Assembly: GCA_008638415.1 (NCBI GenBank) | Contig: VWVT01000010.1 | Span: 62,001-126,000 of the forward strand | Direction of reading: 5' to 3' | Origin: Nocardiopsis sinuspersici | GTDB lineage: Bacteria; Actinomycetota; Actinomycetes; Streptosporangiales; Streptosporangiaceae | Length of the DNA stretch: 64,000 bases | Part shown: positions 56,633 to 64,000 of the stretch, piece after piece | How positions within the stretch are numbered: the stretch's first letter is position 1 | How the letters are laid out: every line of letters begins with the position of its first letter | Notes under the pieces: model-generated | Database searches by the model: none | Told to the model about the DNA's origin: nothing | What the model saw: the letters and a program-made list of their open reading frames with translations, nothing else | Made by a program: the position numbers and the translations under genes

Positions 56633-57397
56633 GTGCGGTTCGACTTAGAGGCGGTCGCCGAGGACTATCTGCGGCGGCGCTTCCCGGGGGCCGAGAACGG
56701 CCTGCGGCAGCTCCCGCGGACGCGGCTCGACTGGGACGAGGACTACTGCCGTGCGGTGGCGGAGCACTTCCACCGTGCTCCGGTCGTGGCCCCGCCTCCC
56801 TGGCTGCTGCGCTCCTACCGCAGCCTCCAGCGCGAGAGCCTGGAGCAGTTCCGCGCGATGACCAGCGCCGGGCTCCGGGTCAGGCCGTGGCGTGGGGCGG
56901 GTGAGCCCTACCGGGGGTCCGCTCACCTGAGGCGCAGCGTCCTCTCCACGAGGGTGCTCCACGTCTACCTGACCAGTTCCGGCCACGGACCCGGAGGGGA
57001 ATCTCGGCCCCACCCGATGAGGGAGCCCTCACCGGTGCGGATCGACGGGGTGCGGTTCACCCACAACGACGTCTTCCGGGCCGTCCACGACGCCTTCGGG
57101 CACGTGATGCACGGCAACGGCTTCGGACCGAAGGGGGAGTTCCGCGCCACCTACAGCCACATGCGGATGTACCCGGAACGGGCGCATCCCGTGCTGTTCG
57201 CCGAACAGGTGGCGCAGATCTGCTGGTTCTACTACGGGCCCCACCTGGCCGACTCCCGGGGACGGCTGCCGAGGAGGGGCGAGGCCGGGTACCTCCCACC
57301 GTCGGAGCGCCCCTATCCGGAGCAGAAGGTCGTGGCGCTCGGCCCTGGGCTCCTCCGGGACTTCCTGGCCCTCTTCGGGCGGGGCCCGGAGCGCTGA
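56633..57397 (+). CDS. HDxxGH/Glu metal-site protein, distantly like aromatic amino acid hydroxylases
   Basis: 254 residues; GTG after GCGGAGG is the start. The core is 'VFRAVHDAFGHVMHG', then 34 residues later 'LFAEQVAQICWFYYG', and near the end 'YPEQKVVALGPGLL'. HDAFGH with a following Glu at that spacing resembles the 2-His-1-Glu iron triad of pterin-dependent hydroxylases (HELLGH...E). I do not recognise a characterised family; similar uncharacterised proteins are known from bacteria and phages as far as I recall. The N-terminal ~100 residues are charged and unlike the hydroxylases. It could be a non-heme iron oxygenase for the enediyne pathway. It is divergent from the deaminase. Confidence 0.6.
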   Translation: MRFDLEAVAEDYLRRRFPGAENGLRQLPRTRLDWDEDYCRAVAEHFHRAPVVAPPPWLLRSYRSLQRESLEQFRAMTSAGLRVRPWRGAGEPYRGSAHLRRSVLSTRVLHVYLTSSGHGPGGESRPHPMREPSPVRIDGVRFTHNDVFRAVHDAFGHVMHGNGFGPKGEFRATYSHMRMYPERAHPVLFAEQVAQICWFYYGPHLADSRGRLPRRGEAGYLPPSERPYPEQKVVALGPGLLRDFLALFGRGPER

Positions 57398-57431
57398 CGC
57401 GGGCTTCCGCCGCCGTACGGCCGACCGGTGC

Positions 57432-58847
57432 TCAGACGGAGGTGGTCGCCGCGGACAGCGCGAAGTCGGCCACCCGCAGCGGGGGCATGGCCGTCCGCAC
57501 GGTGCAGTCGCCCCACTCCCTCGGCAGGGTCCTGGTGGACCGGCCCACCTCCGTCACCCGCTCCAGCAGTCCCACCGGGCTCTCATCGAACCGGGAGTTG
57601 CCGACCGTTCCGGTGACCTCGCCGTCCTCCACCAGGTACACCCCGTCCCGGGTGAGGCCGGTCAGCCGTAGCGAGGCGGCGTCCACCTGGCGCAGGTACC
57701 ACAGACTGGTGACGAGCAGACCGCGCCGGGTGGAGGCCACCATGTCGGCCAGCGACGGGGCGTCCGCCGGACCCTCCAGCCGCAGGTTGTCGATCCTCGG
57801 GGAGACGGGGACACCGGCTCTCAGGGCCGACCTCCGGTCATGCACGAGCGTGTTCAGCACGCCGTCGGCGATCCAGTCCGTCGCACCGAGCGAGAGCCCG
57901 CTGTCGAAGACCGACGCGGCGCCGTCGGCGCCCCGCGCCACCACAAAGGGCACGGCCCCCATCCCCGGCAGGGCCGGATCGCTGCTGAGCGCCAGCGGCT
58001 GGGAGGTGAGCCGTTCGCCGAGCCGGGTGCCGCCCCCGGGACGCCCGAAGACGGTACGGCCGTGCAGCGCGTCGTCCGCGTCCAACTCTCGGTACAGGTG
58101 GAGCATGAGGTCCGCGACACAGGAGGGGGACAGGATAACCTCGTAGCGGCCCGGGGGACACGCGGAGCGGCGGGTGCGGCGCGGACGCGCGCGCAGGCGG
58201 TCGTCCATGGCCGTGACCCAGCCCTCGGGGAACGGGGTGTCCGGGGCGGTGGTCGCGCTGTCACCGGCCCAGGAGGTCGCCGGGTCCTCGACGCCGCGCA
58301 TGGTGAGGTCCAAGAGGGCTGTGGGACGTGTGTGCCGCAGGCGCACCCCGGTGGAGGAGGCCAGGTAGGTCGTACGGACGTGTCGTTCGGCGTACCCGTG
58401 GAGCAGGCGGCCCTCGGCGCGGGCCCGGGCGAAGGCGGACCGCAGTTCCTCGGGCACGTTCCCGAGCGGGTCCTCGGGCGGGGCGGGGGCGGGGGAGCGC
58501 CATTCGGCGGCGGAGCCGACCGGAACCTCACCTGGGCCGGGGAGAGCAGGGGCGTCCGCGACGACCGGGTTCCCCGAACAGGAGCGCCACGCCTCCTCCG
58601 CGATCCGGGAGGTGTCCACACCGTGGACGCCGCTGTGGGAGACGACTCCCGCCGAGGTCCCCTCCCGGGTGTTTCGCAGGGCGATGACGGTCGTGCGCCC
58701 CACGTCCGCGCTCCCGCTCGCGGTCACGGTGTTGGCGGCCCACCGCAGGTGGGTGCCGCCGCCCTGCTCGACGATGACCACGCACGCGTCGGCGCGGCAG
58801 TCCGCCAACACCCTCTCGGCGGTCTCCTGCGGGGTACGGTCGGCCAC
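57432..58847 (-). CDS. pmbA: TldE/PmbA-like subunit of a TldD/TldE metalloprotease
   Basis: About 471 residues; GTG after GAGGAGGAGAA. PmbA/TldA pattern: '[20 protein letters not shown]' near the start, a '[20 protein letters not shown]' segment corresponding to the metal-domain position of TldD but without the HExxxH, '[17 protein letters not shown]', and the C-terminal '[20 protein letters not shown]' strand. It forms a heterodimer with TldD (TldD carries the metal). TldD/E clip leader peptides or degrade unfolded peptides in known systems such as microcin B17. The two genes are adjacent (34 bp) and cotranscribed. A peptide substrate in this cluster is not evident. Confidence 0.9.
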   Translation of the reverse strand: MADRTPQETAERVLADCRADACVVIVEQGGGTHLRWAANTVTASGSADVGRTTVIALRNTREGTSAGVVSHSGVHGVDTSRIAEEAWRSCSGNPVVADAPALPGPGEVPVGSAAEWRSPAPAPPEDPLGNVPEELRSAFARARAEGRLLHGYAERHVRTTYLASSTGVRLRHTRPTALLDLTMRGVEDPATSWAGDSATTAPDTPFPEGWVTAMDDRLRARPRRTRRSACPPGRYEVILSPSCVADLMLHLYRELDADDALHGRTVFGRPGGGTRLGERLTSQPLALSSDPALPGMGAVPFVVARGADGAASVFDSGLSLGATDWIADGVLNTLVHDRRSALRAGVPVSPRIDNLRLEGPADAPSLADMVASTRRGLLVTSLWYLRQVDAASLRLTGLTRDGVYLVEDGEVTGTVGNSRFDESPVGLLERVTEVGRSTRTLPREWGDCTVRTAMPPLRVADFALSAATTSV

Positions 58848-58881
58848 TTCTCCTCCTCGCGCTGTCGGATCCACGCGTCGG

Positions 58882-60372
58882 TCAGACGGAGCGCCGGACG
58901 CTCACGCCCTCGAACAGGGCGGTGGGGCAGCCGTGGCTGACCGGCGCCGACTGCGTCGGCTGCCCCTTGGCACACAGGTCGGCCCCGAAGAGCCGGTAGG
59001 TCTGCGGGCCCCCGACCGCCGACAGCGCCGCCCAGAAGTCCTGCGTGTTCCCCCGGTAGGCGACGTCGCCCACCGGCTCAGCGACCTGCCCTCCCCGTAC
59101 GCGGTAGCACCGTTGGGCGGTGAACTGGAAGTCGCGGCGCTGCATGTCGATCGACCAGCCCGCCGCCCCCACGACGTAGATGCCGTCGTCCACACCGCCG
59201 AGGAGGTCCGGGGTCGAGGGGCCGCCGGGGGAGGGCCTCAGCGAGACGTTCGGCATGCGTTGGAGCGGGGCGTGCGCCGCCGACTCGGCGTACGAACAGC
59301 CGTTGGACCGGGGTGATCCGATCGTGCGCGCGCCCCGCCGGTCGAGCTGGAGACCGACCAGCAGGCCCTCCTCCACCAGGGACCACTCCTGTGCCTTCAC
59401 GCCCTCGTCGTCGAAGCCGACCGTGGCCAGCCCGCCCGGTGCCGTGCGGTCCGCCCGGACGTTCATCAGGTCCGAGCCGTAGCACAGGGTCCCCAGGTCC
59501 GAGGCCGAGACGAAGGACGTGCCCGCGTAACCGGCCTCGTGGCCCAGGATCCGGTCGAGCTCGGTGGCGTGTCCCACGGACTCGTGCAGGGTCAGCCAGA
59601 GGTTGGACGGATCGATGACCAGGTCGTAGCGGCCAGGTTCGACCGAGGGCGCGCGCAACTTGCCGTCCAGGTGCCCGGGCAGCTCCGAGAGCTCGGCCTC
59701 CCAGTCCCAGTCGGTGCCCGAGAGGTACTCCCAACCCTGCCCGCTGGGGCCTCCGAGGGTGCGTAGGCTCGCGGTCCGGCCCGTGCGCGGATGGGTTCCC
59801 ACCGCCACCAGCATGGGGTGCGTCCGCACCCGCCGCTGGAGGGTCTCGGTCCCGGCCGAGTCCGTGTAGAACTTGTTCTCTTCGGTGATCGCGAGCATCG
59901 CCCACACGTGTGAGACCGGCGGTGAGGAGAGCAGGCGCCGGCTCCAGTCCGCCAGAAGGGCCGTGCGCTCCTCGGACGGGACGTCGAAGGGGTTCACCTC
60001 GTAGGAGGCCCGCCAAGTCGCGCGGTGCACCGGTTCGTCCACCGGATCCGATCCGCCCCCGCCCACCCGTGCCGCCGCTTTCGCCAGGTCCACCGCGCGC
60101 TCCGCGCAGAGCGCCGCGTTCCTCGGGACGGGGGCGGTGCGGGAGGCGAAGCCGGTCCCTCCCCCGCGCAGCACCTGTACCGCCACCGCCGTGTCCGTGG
60201 AATCGGAGCTGTTCGACGGGGCCCCGTCGCGGAGGAAGACCACCGAGCGCCGGGTCCGCTCGACACGCACGGACGTGTGCTCGGCCCCCAGCCGCGCCGC
60301 GCGCTCCAGGGCGGCGTCGGCGGTCTCCCGGGGACGGAGCCCGATGAGGTCCTGGTCCACTTCGCCTGGCAC
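58882..60372 (-). CDS. tldD: TldD-like metalloprotease subunit
   Basis: 496 residues; GTG after GGAGGAGACCC. TldD signature: 'HESVGHATELDRIL' (HExxxH metal motif around residue 260), followed by 'GTSFVSASDLGTLCYGSDLM' and 'VGFDDEGVKAQEWSLVEEGL', with the C-terminal 'RDFQFTAQRCYRVRGGQVAE'. It hydrolyses peptides as a heterodimer with TldE. It is upstream of TldE in the same operon. In natural product clusters such a pair can trim modified peptides or act on amides; in this cluster an amide link from the ATP-grasp enzyme could be a substrate. That link is inference. Confidence 0.93.
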   Translation of the reverse strand: MPGEVDQDLIGLRPRETADAALERAARLGAEHTSVRVERTRRSVVFLRDGAPSNSSDSTDTAVAVQVLRGGGTGFASRTAPVPRNAALCAERAVDLAKAAARVGGGGSDPVDEPVHRATWRASYEVNPFDVPSEERTALLADWSRRLLSSPPVSHVWAMLAITEENKFYTDSAGTETLQRRVRTHPMLVAVGTHPRTGRTASLRTLGGPSGQGWEYLSGTDWDWEAELSELPGHLDGKLRAPSVEPGRYDLVIDPSNLWLTLHESVGHATELDRILGHEAGYAGTSFVSASDLGTLCYGSDLMNVRADRTAPGGLATVGFDDEGVKAQEWSLVEEGLLVGLQLDRRGARTIGSPRSNGCSYAESAAHAPLQRMPNVSLRPSPGGPSTPDLLGGVDDGIYVVGAAGWSIDMQRRDFQFTAQRCYRVRGGQVAEPVGDVAYRGNTQDFWAALSAVGGPQTYRLFGADLCAKGQPTQSAPVSHGCPTALFEGVSVRRSV

Positions 60373-60519
60373 GGGTCTCCTCCGGGGTGGCACCGTCGTC
60401 TGCGCAGAACTTAGCGCCTTCCCGGAGGGCGTGTGAGGCCCCGGCGGGTTGCGGAGCGGGCCTCTTCCCAGGTGGCCTGGGCAGGGGGCCGGGTGAAGTT
60501 CGCAAAAATGAAGTAGTAT

Positions 60520-60540
60520 GTGATTGAGAAGTGAAATCAC
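60520..60540. promoter_or_regulatory. Inverted repeat GTGATT / AATCAC upstream of the HxlR gene
   Basis: 6-bp arms separated by 9 bases in the AT-rich leader, about 25 bases before the HxlR start. A usual position for autoregulation. Confidence 0.55.
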
Positions 60541-60562
60541 TATCCGTTGAAGGTGGGATCCG

Positions 60563-61246
60563 ATGTCTCGGACGCGCCGTAAGTACAACCAGTACTGTGG
60601 TCTGGCGTCGGCGCTGGACATCATCGGGGAGCGCTGGACCCTGCTCATCGTGCGTGAGCTCCTGCTGGGCCCGGCCCGTTACCGCGACCTGCTGGAGTCG
60701 CTGCCCGGCATCGGTACCAACCTTTTGGCCGAGCGGCTCAAGTTCCTCACGGAGAACGGCGTCGTGCGGAGGGCGGAGGGCGCCAACGAGCGCGGTTACG
60801 AGCTCACCGCGCACGGTGAGCTGCTGCGCGAACCCGTTCTCCAGATCGCCCACTGGGGCCTGAGCCACCTCGGCGCCCCCGAACCCCAACACGAGGTGCG
60901 GCCCCACTGGGGTTTCCTGGCGGTGCAGTCCATGCTCGACCAGTCGCGCGTCGGGGAGTTCGACGAGTGCTACGAGTTCCGTGTGGACGGGTCCGACTTC
61001 CACATCCGTGTGGAGGGGGGCAGGGCCACCACCCACGAGGGCCGCTGCGAGTCACCCGCCATGCTCGCGGTCACCGACGCGCGGACCTTCGTCGAGATCG
61101 GTTCCGGCAACCTGAGCCCGATCATGGCCGTGGTCAGCGGCCGGCTCTCCCTGGAGGGCGACCAGCAGTGCGTCCAGCGGGTCATGGAACTGCTCGGCCT
61201 CGTCGACGGCGAGGTTGCGCGGGGCCAGGTGCGGGAGTCGGTCTGA
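60563..61246 (+). CDS. HxlR-family regulator with C-terminal SCP2-like domain
   Basis: 227 residues. The N-terminal ~100 residues are an HxlR winged helix: 'YCGLASALDIIGERWTLLIV', 'LLLGPARYRDLLESLPGIGT', 'LLAERLKFLTENGVVRRAEG' and 'YELTAHGELL'. The rest is an SCP2/sterol-carrier-like ligand-binding domain ('HIRVEGGRATTHEGRCESPA', 'MAVVSGRLSLEGDQQCVQRV'). This two-domain layout lets a hydrophobic molecule control DNA binding. The gene is followed by a terminator and then by the desulfurase operon, and is divergent from the TldD/E operon, which it probably controls. A lipid-like or polyene product as ligand is a guess. Confidence 0.9.
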   Translation: MSRTRRKYNQYCGLASALDIIGERWTLLIVRELLLGPARYRDLLESLPGIGTNLLAERLKFLTENGVVRRAEGANERGYELTAHGELLREPVLQIAHWGLSHLGAPEPQHEVRPHWGFLAVQSMLDQSRVGEFDECYEFRVDGSDFHIRVEGGRATTHEGRCESPAMLAVTDARTFVEIGSGNLSPIMAVVSGRLSLEGDQQCVQRVMELLGLVDGEVARGQVRESV

Positions 61247-61589
61247 GGACCCCGCCCGGCCCGGAAGGGCCCCGGTGCTCTCCGGGGCCTCCTGGTCGAC
61301 TTGTCCCGCTCATCCGGATGCTTTAAAAATAAGTTGTAATATGCCATCGTGTACGCAGTGTCCCCGTGATTGTCGGCATGGAGGATGGTGGCTACGGCAT
61401 GGCTCATGCGATCGAAGCATTCCCTCTGAGTTCGGTTAACCACCTGTGTTCCCTGGCAGGGCGCGCTGTGGTCCCCCTGGCGGGAGCGTCGGCCCGACCC
61501 TTGGGGTGGCATCGACCGGACTATACGGAGATGAACCGTCTTTCCTCCTCTTGGGGCACCGGAACCCCTTGTGACGAGGAGGGGGAGGA
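61247..61589. promoter_or_regulatory. Leader and promoter region of the desulfurase operon
   Basis: Gene-free. After the hairpin comes TTTAAAAATAAGTTGTAATATG near 61322, another AT-rich island related to the TTTAAAAAAATATA box, and then ~230 bases of leader containing short open frames without supporting evidence. The ribosome site GGAGGGGGAGGA is just before the next gene. Confidence 0.5.
61268..61289 (+). terminator. Hairpin after the HxlR gene
   Basis: GGCCCCGG and CCGGGGCC form an 8-bp stem with a 6-base loop, 21 bases beyond the stop codon. Confidence 0.7.
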
Positions 61590-62873
61590 ATGAGCCACGG
61601 CATCCCCGCGGACACACGGAGCACGGTGGGCCGAGCGGTCCGGGACCGGTTCCCGATCCTGTCCACCCGCCCGGGCGGCGTCCCCCTCACCTACCTGGAC
61701 AACGCGGCCACCACCCAGAAGCCGGACAGCGTACTGGACGCGATCGTCGGCTACTACTCCCGCGACAACAGCAACATCGGCCGGGGCCACTACCGGCTCA
61801 GCCTGAACGCGACCGAGTTGTACGAGGGCGCCCGCGAACGGGTGCGCCAGGTCCTGGGCGCCCAGCACCCCGACGAGGTGGTGTTCACCCAGGGGACGAC
61901 CGCGGCGACCAACCTGCTGGCGGACACCTTCGGGGCGCGGGTCGTCGGCCGGGGAGACCAGGTCGTGGTCAGCGGTATGGAGCACAACTCCAACCTGCTT
62001 CCTTGGCGCAGGCTCTGTGAGCGGAGCGGCGCGGAACTGGTCGTCGTCCCCGTCGACGGGGACGGCCGTGTCGCGGCGGCGGACTTTCGAGCAGCCCTGG
62101 GGCCGCGTGTGCGACTGGCCGCGGTCGCCCACGTCTCGAACGTGCTCGGCACGGTCAACCCCGTCCGCGAGATGATCGCGGACGCCCACCGGGACGGTGT
62201 CCCCGTCGTGGTCGACGGGGCCCAGGCCGTCCCGCACCGTCCGGTGGACGTGCGCGAACTCGACGCCGACTTCTACTGCTTCTCCGGACACAAGGTCTAC
62301 GGTCCGACGGGCACCGGAGCGCTCTACGGCAGGCGGGAACTCCTGACCGATCTGCCCCCATACCAGGTGGGCGGAGGAACGGTCAAGGGCGTCGCGCACG
62401 ACGAACCCGTCCGCCACGTCCCCGTTCCCTCCCGGCTGGAGGCGGGCACACCGGACGTGGCGGGCGCGATCGGACTCGTCGCGGCCCTGGACTTCGTCGA
62501 CGGCCTCGGCTGGGACGCCGTACGCCGACACGACGCCGAGCTCGTCGACCACGCGGTCCGGGTACTGAGGGGAGTCGACCGGGTGCGGGTGGTCGGTGCT
62601 CCTGAAGCCGACCCCAGCGGCATCGTCTCCGTCGTGGTCGAGGGCGTCCACCCCTACGACGTGGGCGGGCACCTCGACCGGCACGGTGTCGCGGTCCGCA
62701 GCGGGGTGCACTGCGCCAGTACGTTCCTCGACGACCTGGGACTGCTCGGCACGGTCCGGATCTCCTTCGGGGTCTACAACACCGTGGACGAGATCGACTT
62801 CCTCGTCCGGGCGCTGGAGACGGTCCGACCCGGTGAGTGGACCAAGAACCACCCCGACAGCCGGTTCCTGTGA
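61590..62873 (+). CDS. SufS-type cysteine desulfurase
   Basis: 427 residues. PLP fold-type I desulfurase of the SufS/CsdA group: 'TYLDNAATTQKPDSVLDAI', 'FTQGTTAATNLLADTFG', 'VVSGMEHNSNLLPWRRLCER', 'VPVVVDGAQAVPHRPVDV', Schiff-base Lys235 in FSGHKVYGPTG and the active-site Cys375 in RSGVHCAS. It removes sulfur from cysteine as a persulfide and passes it to a carrier. A dedicated desulfurase together with a ThiS-like carrier indicates that sulfur is an ingredient of the product. There are no Suf scaffold genes next to it, so iron-sulfur assembly is less likely. It is 1 bp upstream of a C-S lyase family gene. Confidence 0.93.
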   Translation: MSHGIPADTRSTVGRAVRDRFPILSTRPGGVPLTYLDNAATTQKPDSVLDAIVGYYSRDNSNIGRGHYRLSLNATELYEGARERVRQVLGAQHPDEVVFTQGTTAATNLLADTFGARVVGRGDQVVVSGMEHNSNLLPWRRLCERSGAELVVVPVDGDGRVAAADFRAALGPRVRLAAVAHVSNVLGTVNPVREMIADAHRDGVPVVVDGAQAVPHRPVDVRELDADFYCFSGHKVYGPTGTGALYGRRELLTDLPPYQVGGGTVKGVAHDEPVRHVPVPSRLEAGTPDVAGAIGLVAALDFVDGLGWDAVRRHDAELVDHAVRVLRGVDRVRVVGAPEADPSGIVSVVVEGVHPYDVGGHLDRHGVAVRSGVHCASTFLDDLGLLGTVRISFGVYNTVDEIDFLVRALETVRPGEWTKNHPDSRFL

Positions 62874-62874
62874 C

Positions 62875-64000
62875 ATGCGGTTCGACACCAGGCTGGTCCA
62901 GAGCGGACGGGAAGCCGACGGAACCGGGGCCACGGTGCCCCCCATCCACGTCGCCACGACCTACGACCAGCGCCACCAGGACCCGCCGCGCTACTTCTAC
63001 GCCCGCGGTGAGAACCCCACCCGGGAGGCGCTGGAGCACACGCTCGCGTCCCTGGAGGAGGTTCCCTTCGCCACCGCCTACTCCTCCGGGCAGGCCGCGG
63101 GGGACGCGATCCTCTCCGTCGTCCCCCCGGGCGGGCGGGTGGTCGCCTCCGACGACGTCTACGGGGGCACCCGCGCGTTGTTCGCCCTCCTGGACCGCAG
63201 GGGGATCACGGTGGACCACGTGGACCTCACCGACCGGGACGCACTGCGCGCGGCCCTGCAACGGGGGCCGGACCTCGTGTGGATCGAGGCGCCCACCAAC
63301 CCGCTGCTGAAGATCGCCGACCTGGCCGAGGTGTGCCCACGGGCCCGCGCCGCCGGGGCGGTCGTCGTGGTGGACAACACGCTCGCCAGCCCCGTGCTCC
63401 AGCGACCGCTGGACCTGGGGGCCGACGTGAGCCTGTACAGCACGACCAAGTCGATCGCGGGCCACAGCGACGCGGTCGGCGGGGCCCTCGTCTACCGGGA
63501 CGCCGAACTGCACCGGAGGCTGCTCTCCTACCGGACCGCGGTCGGCAACGTCCCCGGACCGCTCGACTGCTACCTGGTCCACCGGGGGCTGAAGACCCTT
63601 TCCCTGCGTGTGGCCCGGCAGGTGGCCAACGCGCAGGCGATAGCCGAGGCGCTGCGGGACTCGGGCCTCACCGGGGCCGTCCGCTACCCGGGGCTGCCCG
63701 AACACCCCCAGCACGACGTGGCCGGAAGGCAGATGTCGGGGCCCGGCTCCATCGTCTGCTTCGAGTGCCCGGTCGAGCCGGAGAAGCTCTTCCGCCGGCT
63801 GCGGCTCCACTCCTGCGCGGTGAGCCTCGGCGGAGTCGGATCGCTCATCCAGTGCCCGGCGCGGTCGACGCACGCGGGGATCCCCCGGAGCACGCGGCTG
63901 GAACTGGGCCTCACCGATGACCTGGTCCGGGTGTCGGCGGGGATCGAGGACGCCGCGGACCTGGTCGAGGACCTGTTGACGGCACTGCGCGCCACCGTTT
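62875..64000 (+). CDS. Cystathionine gamma-synthase/lyase family PLP enzyme, 3' truncated
   Basis: At least 375 residues, running off the window end without a stop. Cys/Met metabolism PLP signature: 'TVPPIHVATTYDQ', 'ATAYSSGQAAGDAILSVV', 'RVVASDDVYGGTRALFALL', 'VWIEAPTNPLLKIADL' and Schiff-base Lys192 in YSTTKSIAGHSDAVGGA. The family eliminates or replaces sulfur at C-gamma or C-beta of cystathionine, homocysteine or methionine. In the calicheamicin cluster CalE6 belongs to this family. Cotranscribed with the desulfurase, it probably supplies or transfers sulfur. The ATG is 1 bp after the desulfurase stop; no separate ribosome site is visible, so translation is likely coupled. Confidence 0.9.
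   Translation, partial: MRFDTRLVQSGREADGTGATVPPIHVATTYDQRHQDPPRYFYARGENPTREALEHTLASLEEVPFATAYSSGQAAGDAILSVVPPGGRVVASDDVYGGTRALFALLDRRGITVDHVDLTDRDALRAALQRGPDLVWIEAPTNPLLKIADLAEVCPRARAAGAVVVVDNTLASPVLQRPLDLGADVSLYSTTKSIAGHSDAVGGALVYRDAELHRRLLSYRTAVGNVPGPLDCYLVHRGLKTLSLRVARQVANAQAIAEALRDSGLTGAVRYPGLPEHPQHDVAGRQMSGPGSIVCFECPVEPEKLFRRLRLHSCAVSLGGVGSLIQCPARSTHAGIPRSTRLELGLTDDLVRVSAGIEDAADLVEDLLTALRATV

Noticed and set aside
1-64000. Insertion sequences, phage genes, rRNA or tRNA genes
   Set aside because: No transposase, integrase or convincing structural RNA was seen on either strand.

Overview
This window comes from a high-GC actinobacterium. The protein set fits a Streptosporangiales or Nocardiopsidaceae-type genome, but the sequence does not fix the genus. 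Roughly the last 55 kb is most of an enediyne biosynthetic gene cluster. It contains the complete diagnostic cassette: the iterative enediyne PKS (KS-AT-ACP-KR-DH-PPTase), its hotdog thioesterase, and DUF1702/UnbL, ASPIC/UnbV and UnbU proteins. The 3' end is cut by the window edge inside a cystathionine-gamma-synthase-like gene, so the cluster continues to the right. No P450s or aromatic-acid/orsellinate genes are visible here.

Layout. 1-8.1 kb looks like flanking genome: a truncated MFS exporter, two VOC proteins, an ECF sigma factor with SnoaL tail, a regulatory module (ATP-binding protein, PCMT-like methyltransferase, XRE-TPR regulator, SLOG-like protein) and an alpha/beta hydrolase. 8.5-9.5 kb is a resistance-type pair (ArsR repressor plus SRPBCC protein). 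9.7-22.6 kb is the enediyne core, followed by a small flavin reductase. 22.6-27.7 kb holds TetR and AraC regulators, a methyltransferase, a glycosyltransferase and an aldo-keto reductase. 27.9-40.3 kb is deoxy-aminosugar biosynthesis (UDP-glucose dehydrogenase, UDP-glucuronate decarboxylase, 2,3-dehydratase, aminotransferase, glycosyltransferase, O-methyltransferase) with two paralogous solute-binding proteins that lack signal peptides and converge on a strong terminator. 40.5-46.7 kb is an unusual operon pair: two small beta-propeller paralogues, an ATP-grasp ligase, an unrecognised 398-aa protein, a PRMT-like methyltransferase and a UbiB/ABC1 kinase. 46.8-54.2 kb holds a homocysteine-type S-methyltransferase, a DUF899 thioredoxin-like protein, a second ArsR repressor, a glycosyltransferase divergent from a DrrAB-type exporter, a TylM1/DesVI-type aminosugar N-methyltransferase and a second SRPBCC protein. 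54.3-64 kb holds a formylglycine-enzyme-like protein next to a ThiS/MoaD-like sulfur carrier ending in GG, an adenosine-deaminase relative, an HDxxGH metal-site protein, a TldD/TldE pair, an HxlR regulator, a SufS-type cysteine desulfurase and a PLP C-S lyase family enzyme.

How it may work together (inference). The PKS core makes the polyene precursor. UDP-glucose is turned into a 2-deoxy-4-(N-alkyl)aminopentose. At least two, probably three, glycosyltransferases decorate the aglycone. A group of sulfur genes points to a calicheamicin/esperamicin-like trisulfide enediyne. Self-protection would come from two SRPBCC (CalC-like) proteins, the DrrAB exporter and perhaps the cytosolic solute-binding proteins. 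A palindrome, CTTATATAAG, overlaps the -35 box in front of the second ArsR gene, the exporter and the second SRPBCC gene, which suggests one ArsR-controlled resistance regulon. Many other transcription units start from short, very AT-rich islands with recurring motifs, including an identical 14-mer TTTAAAAAAATATA at two promoters.
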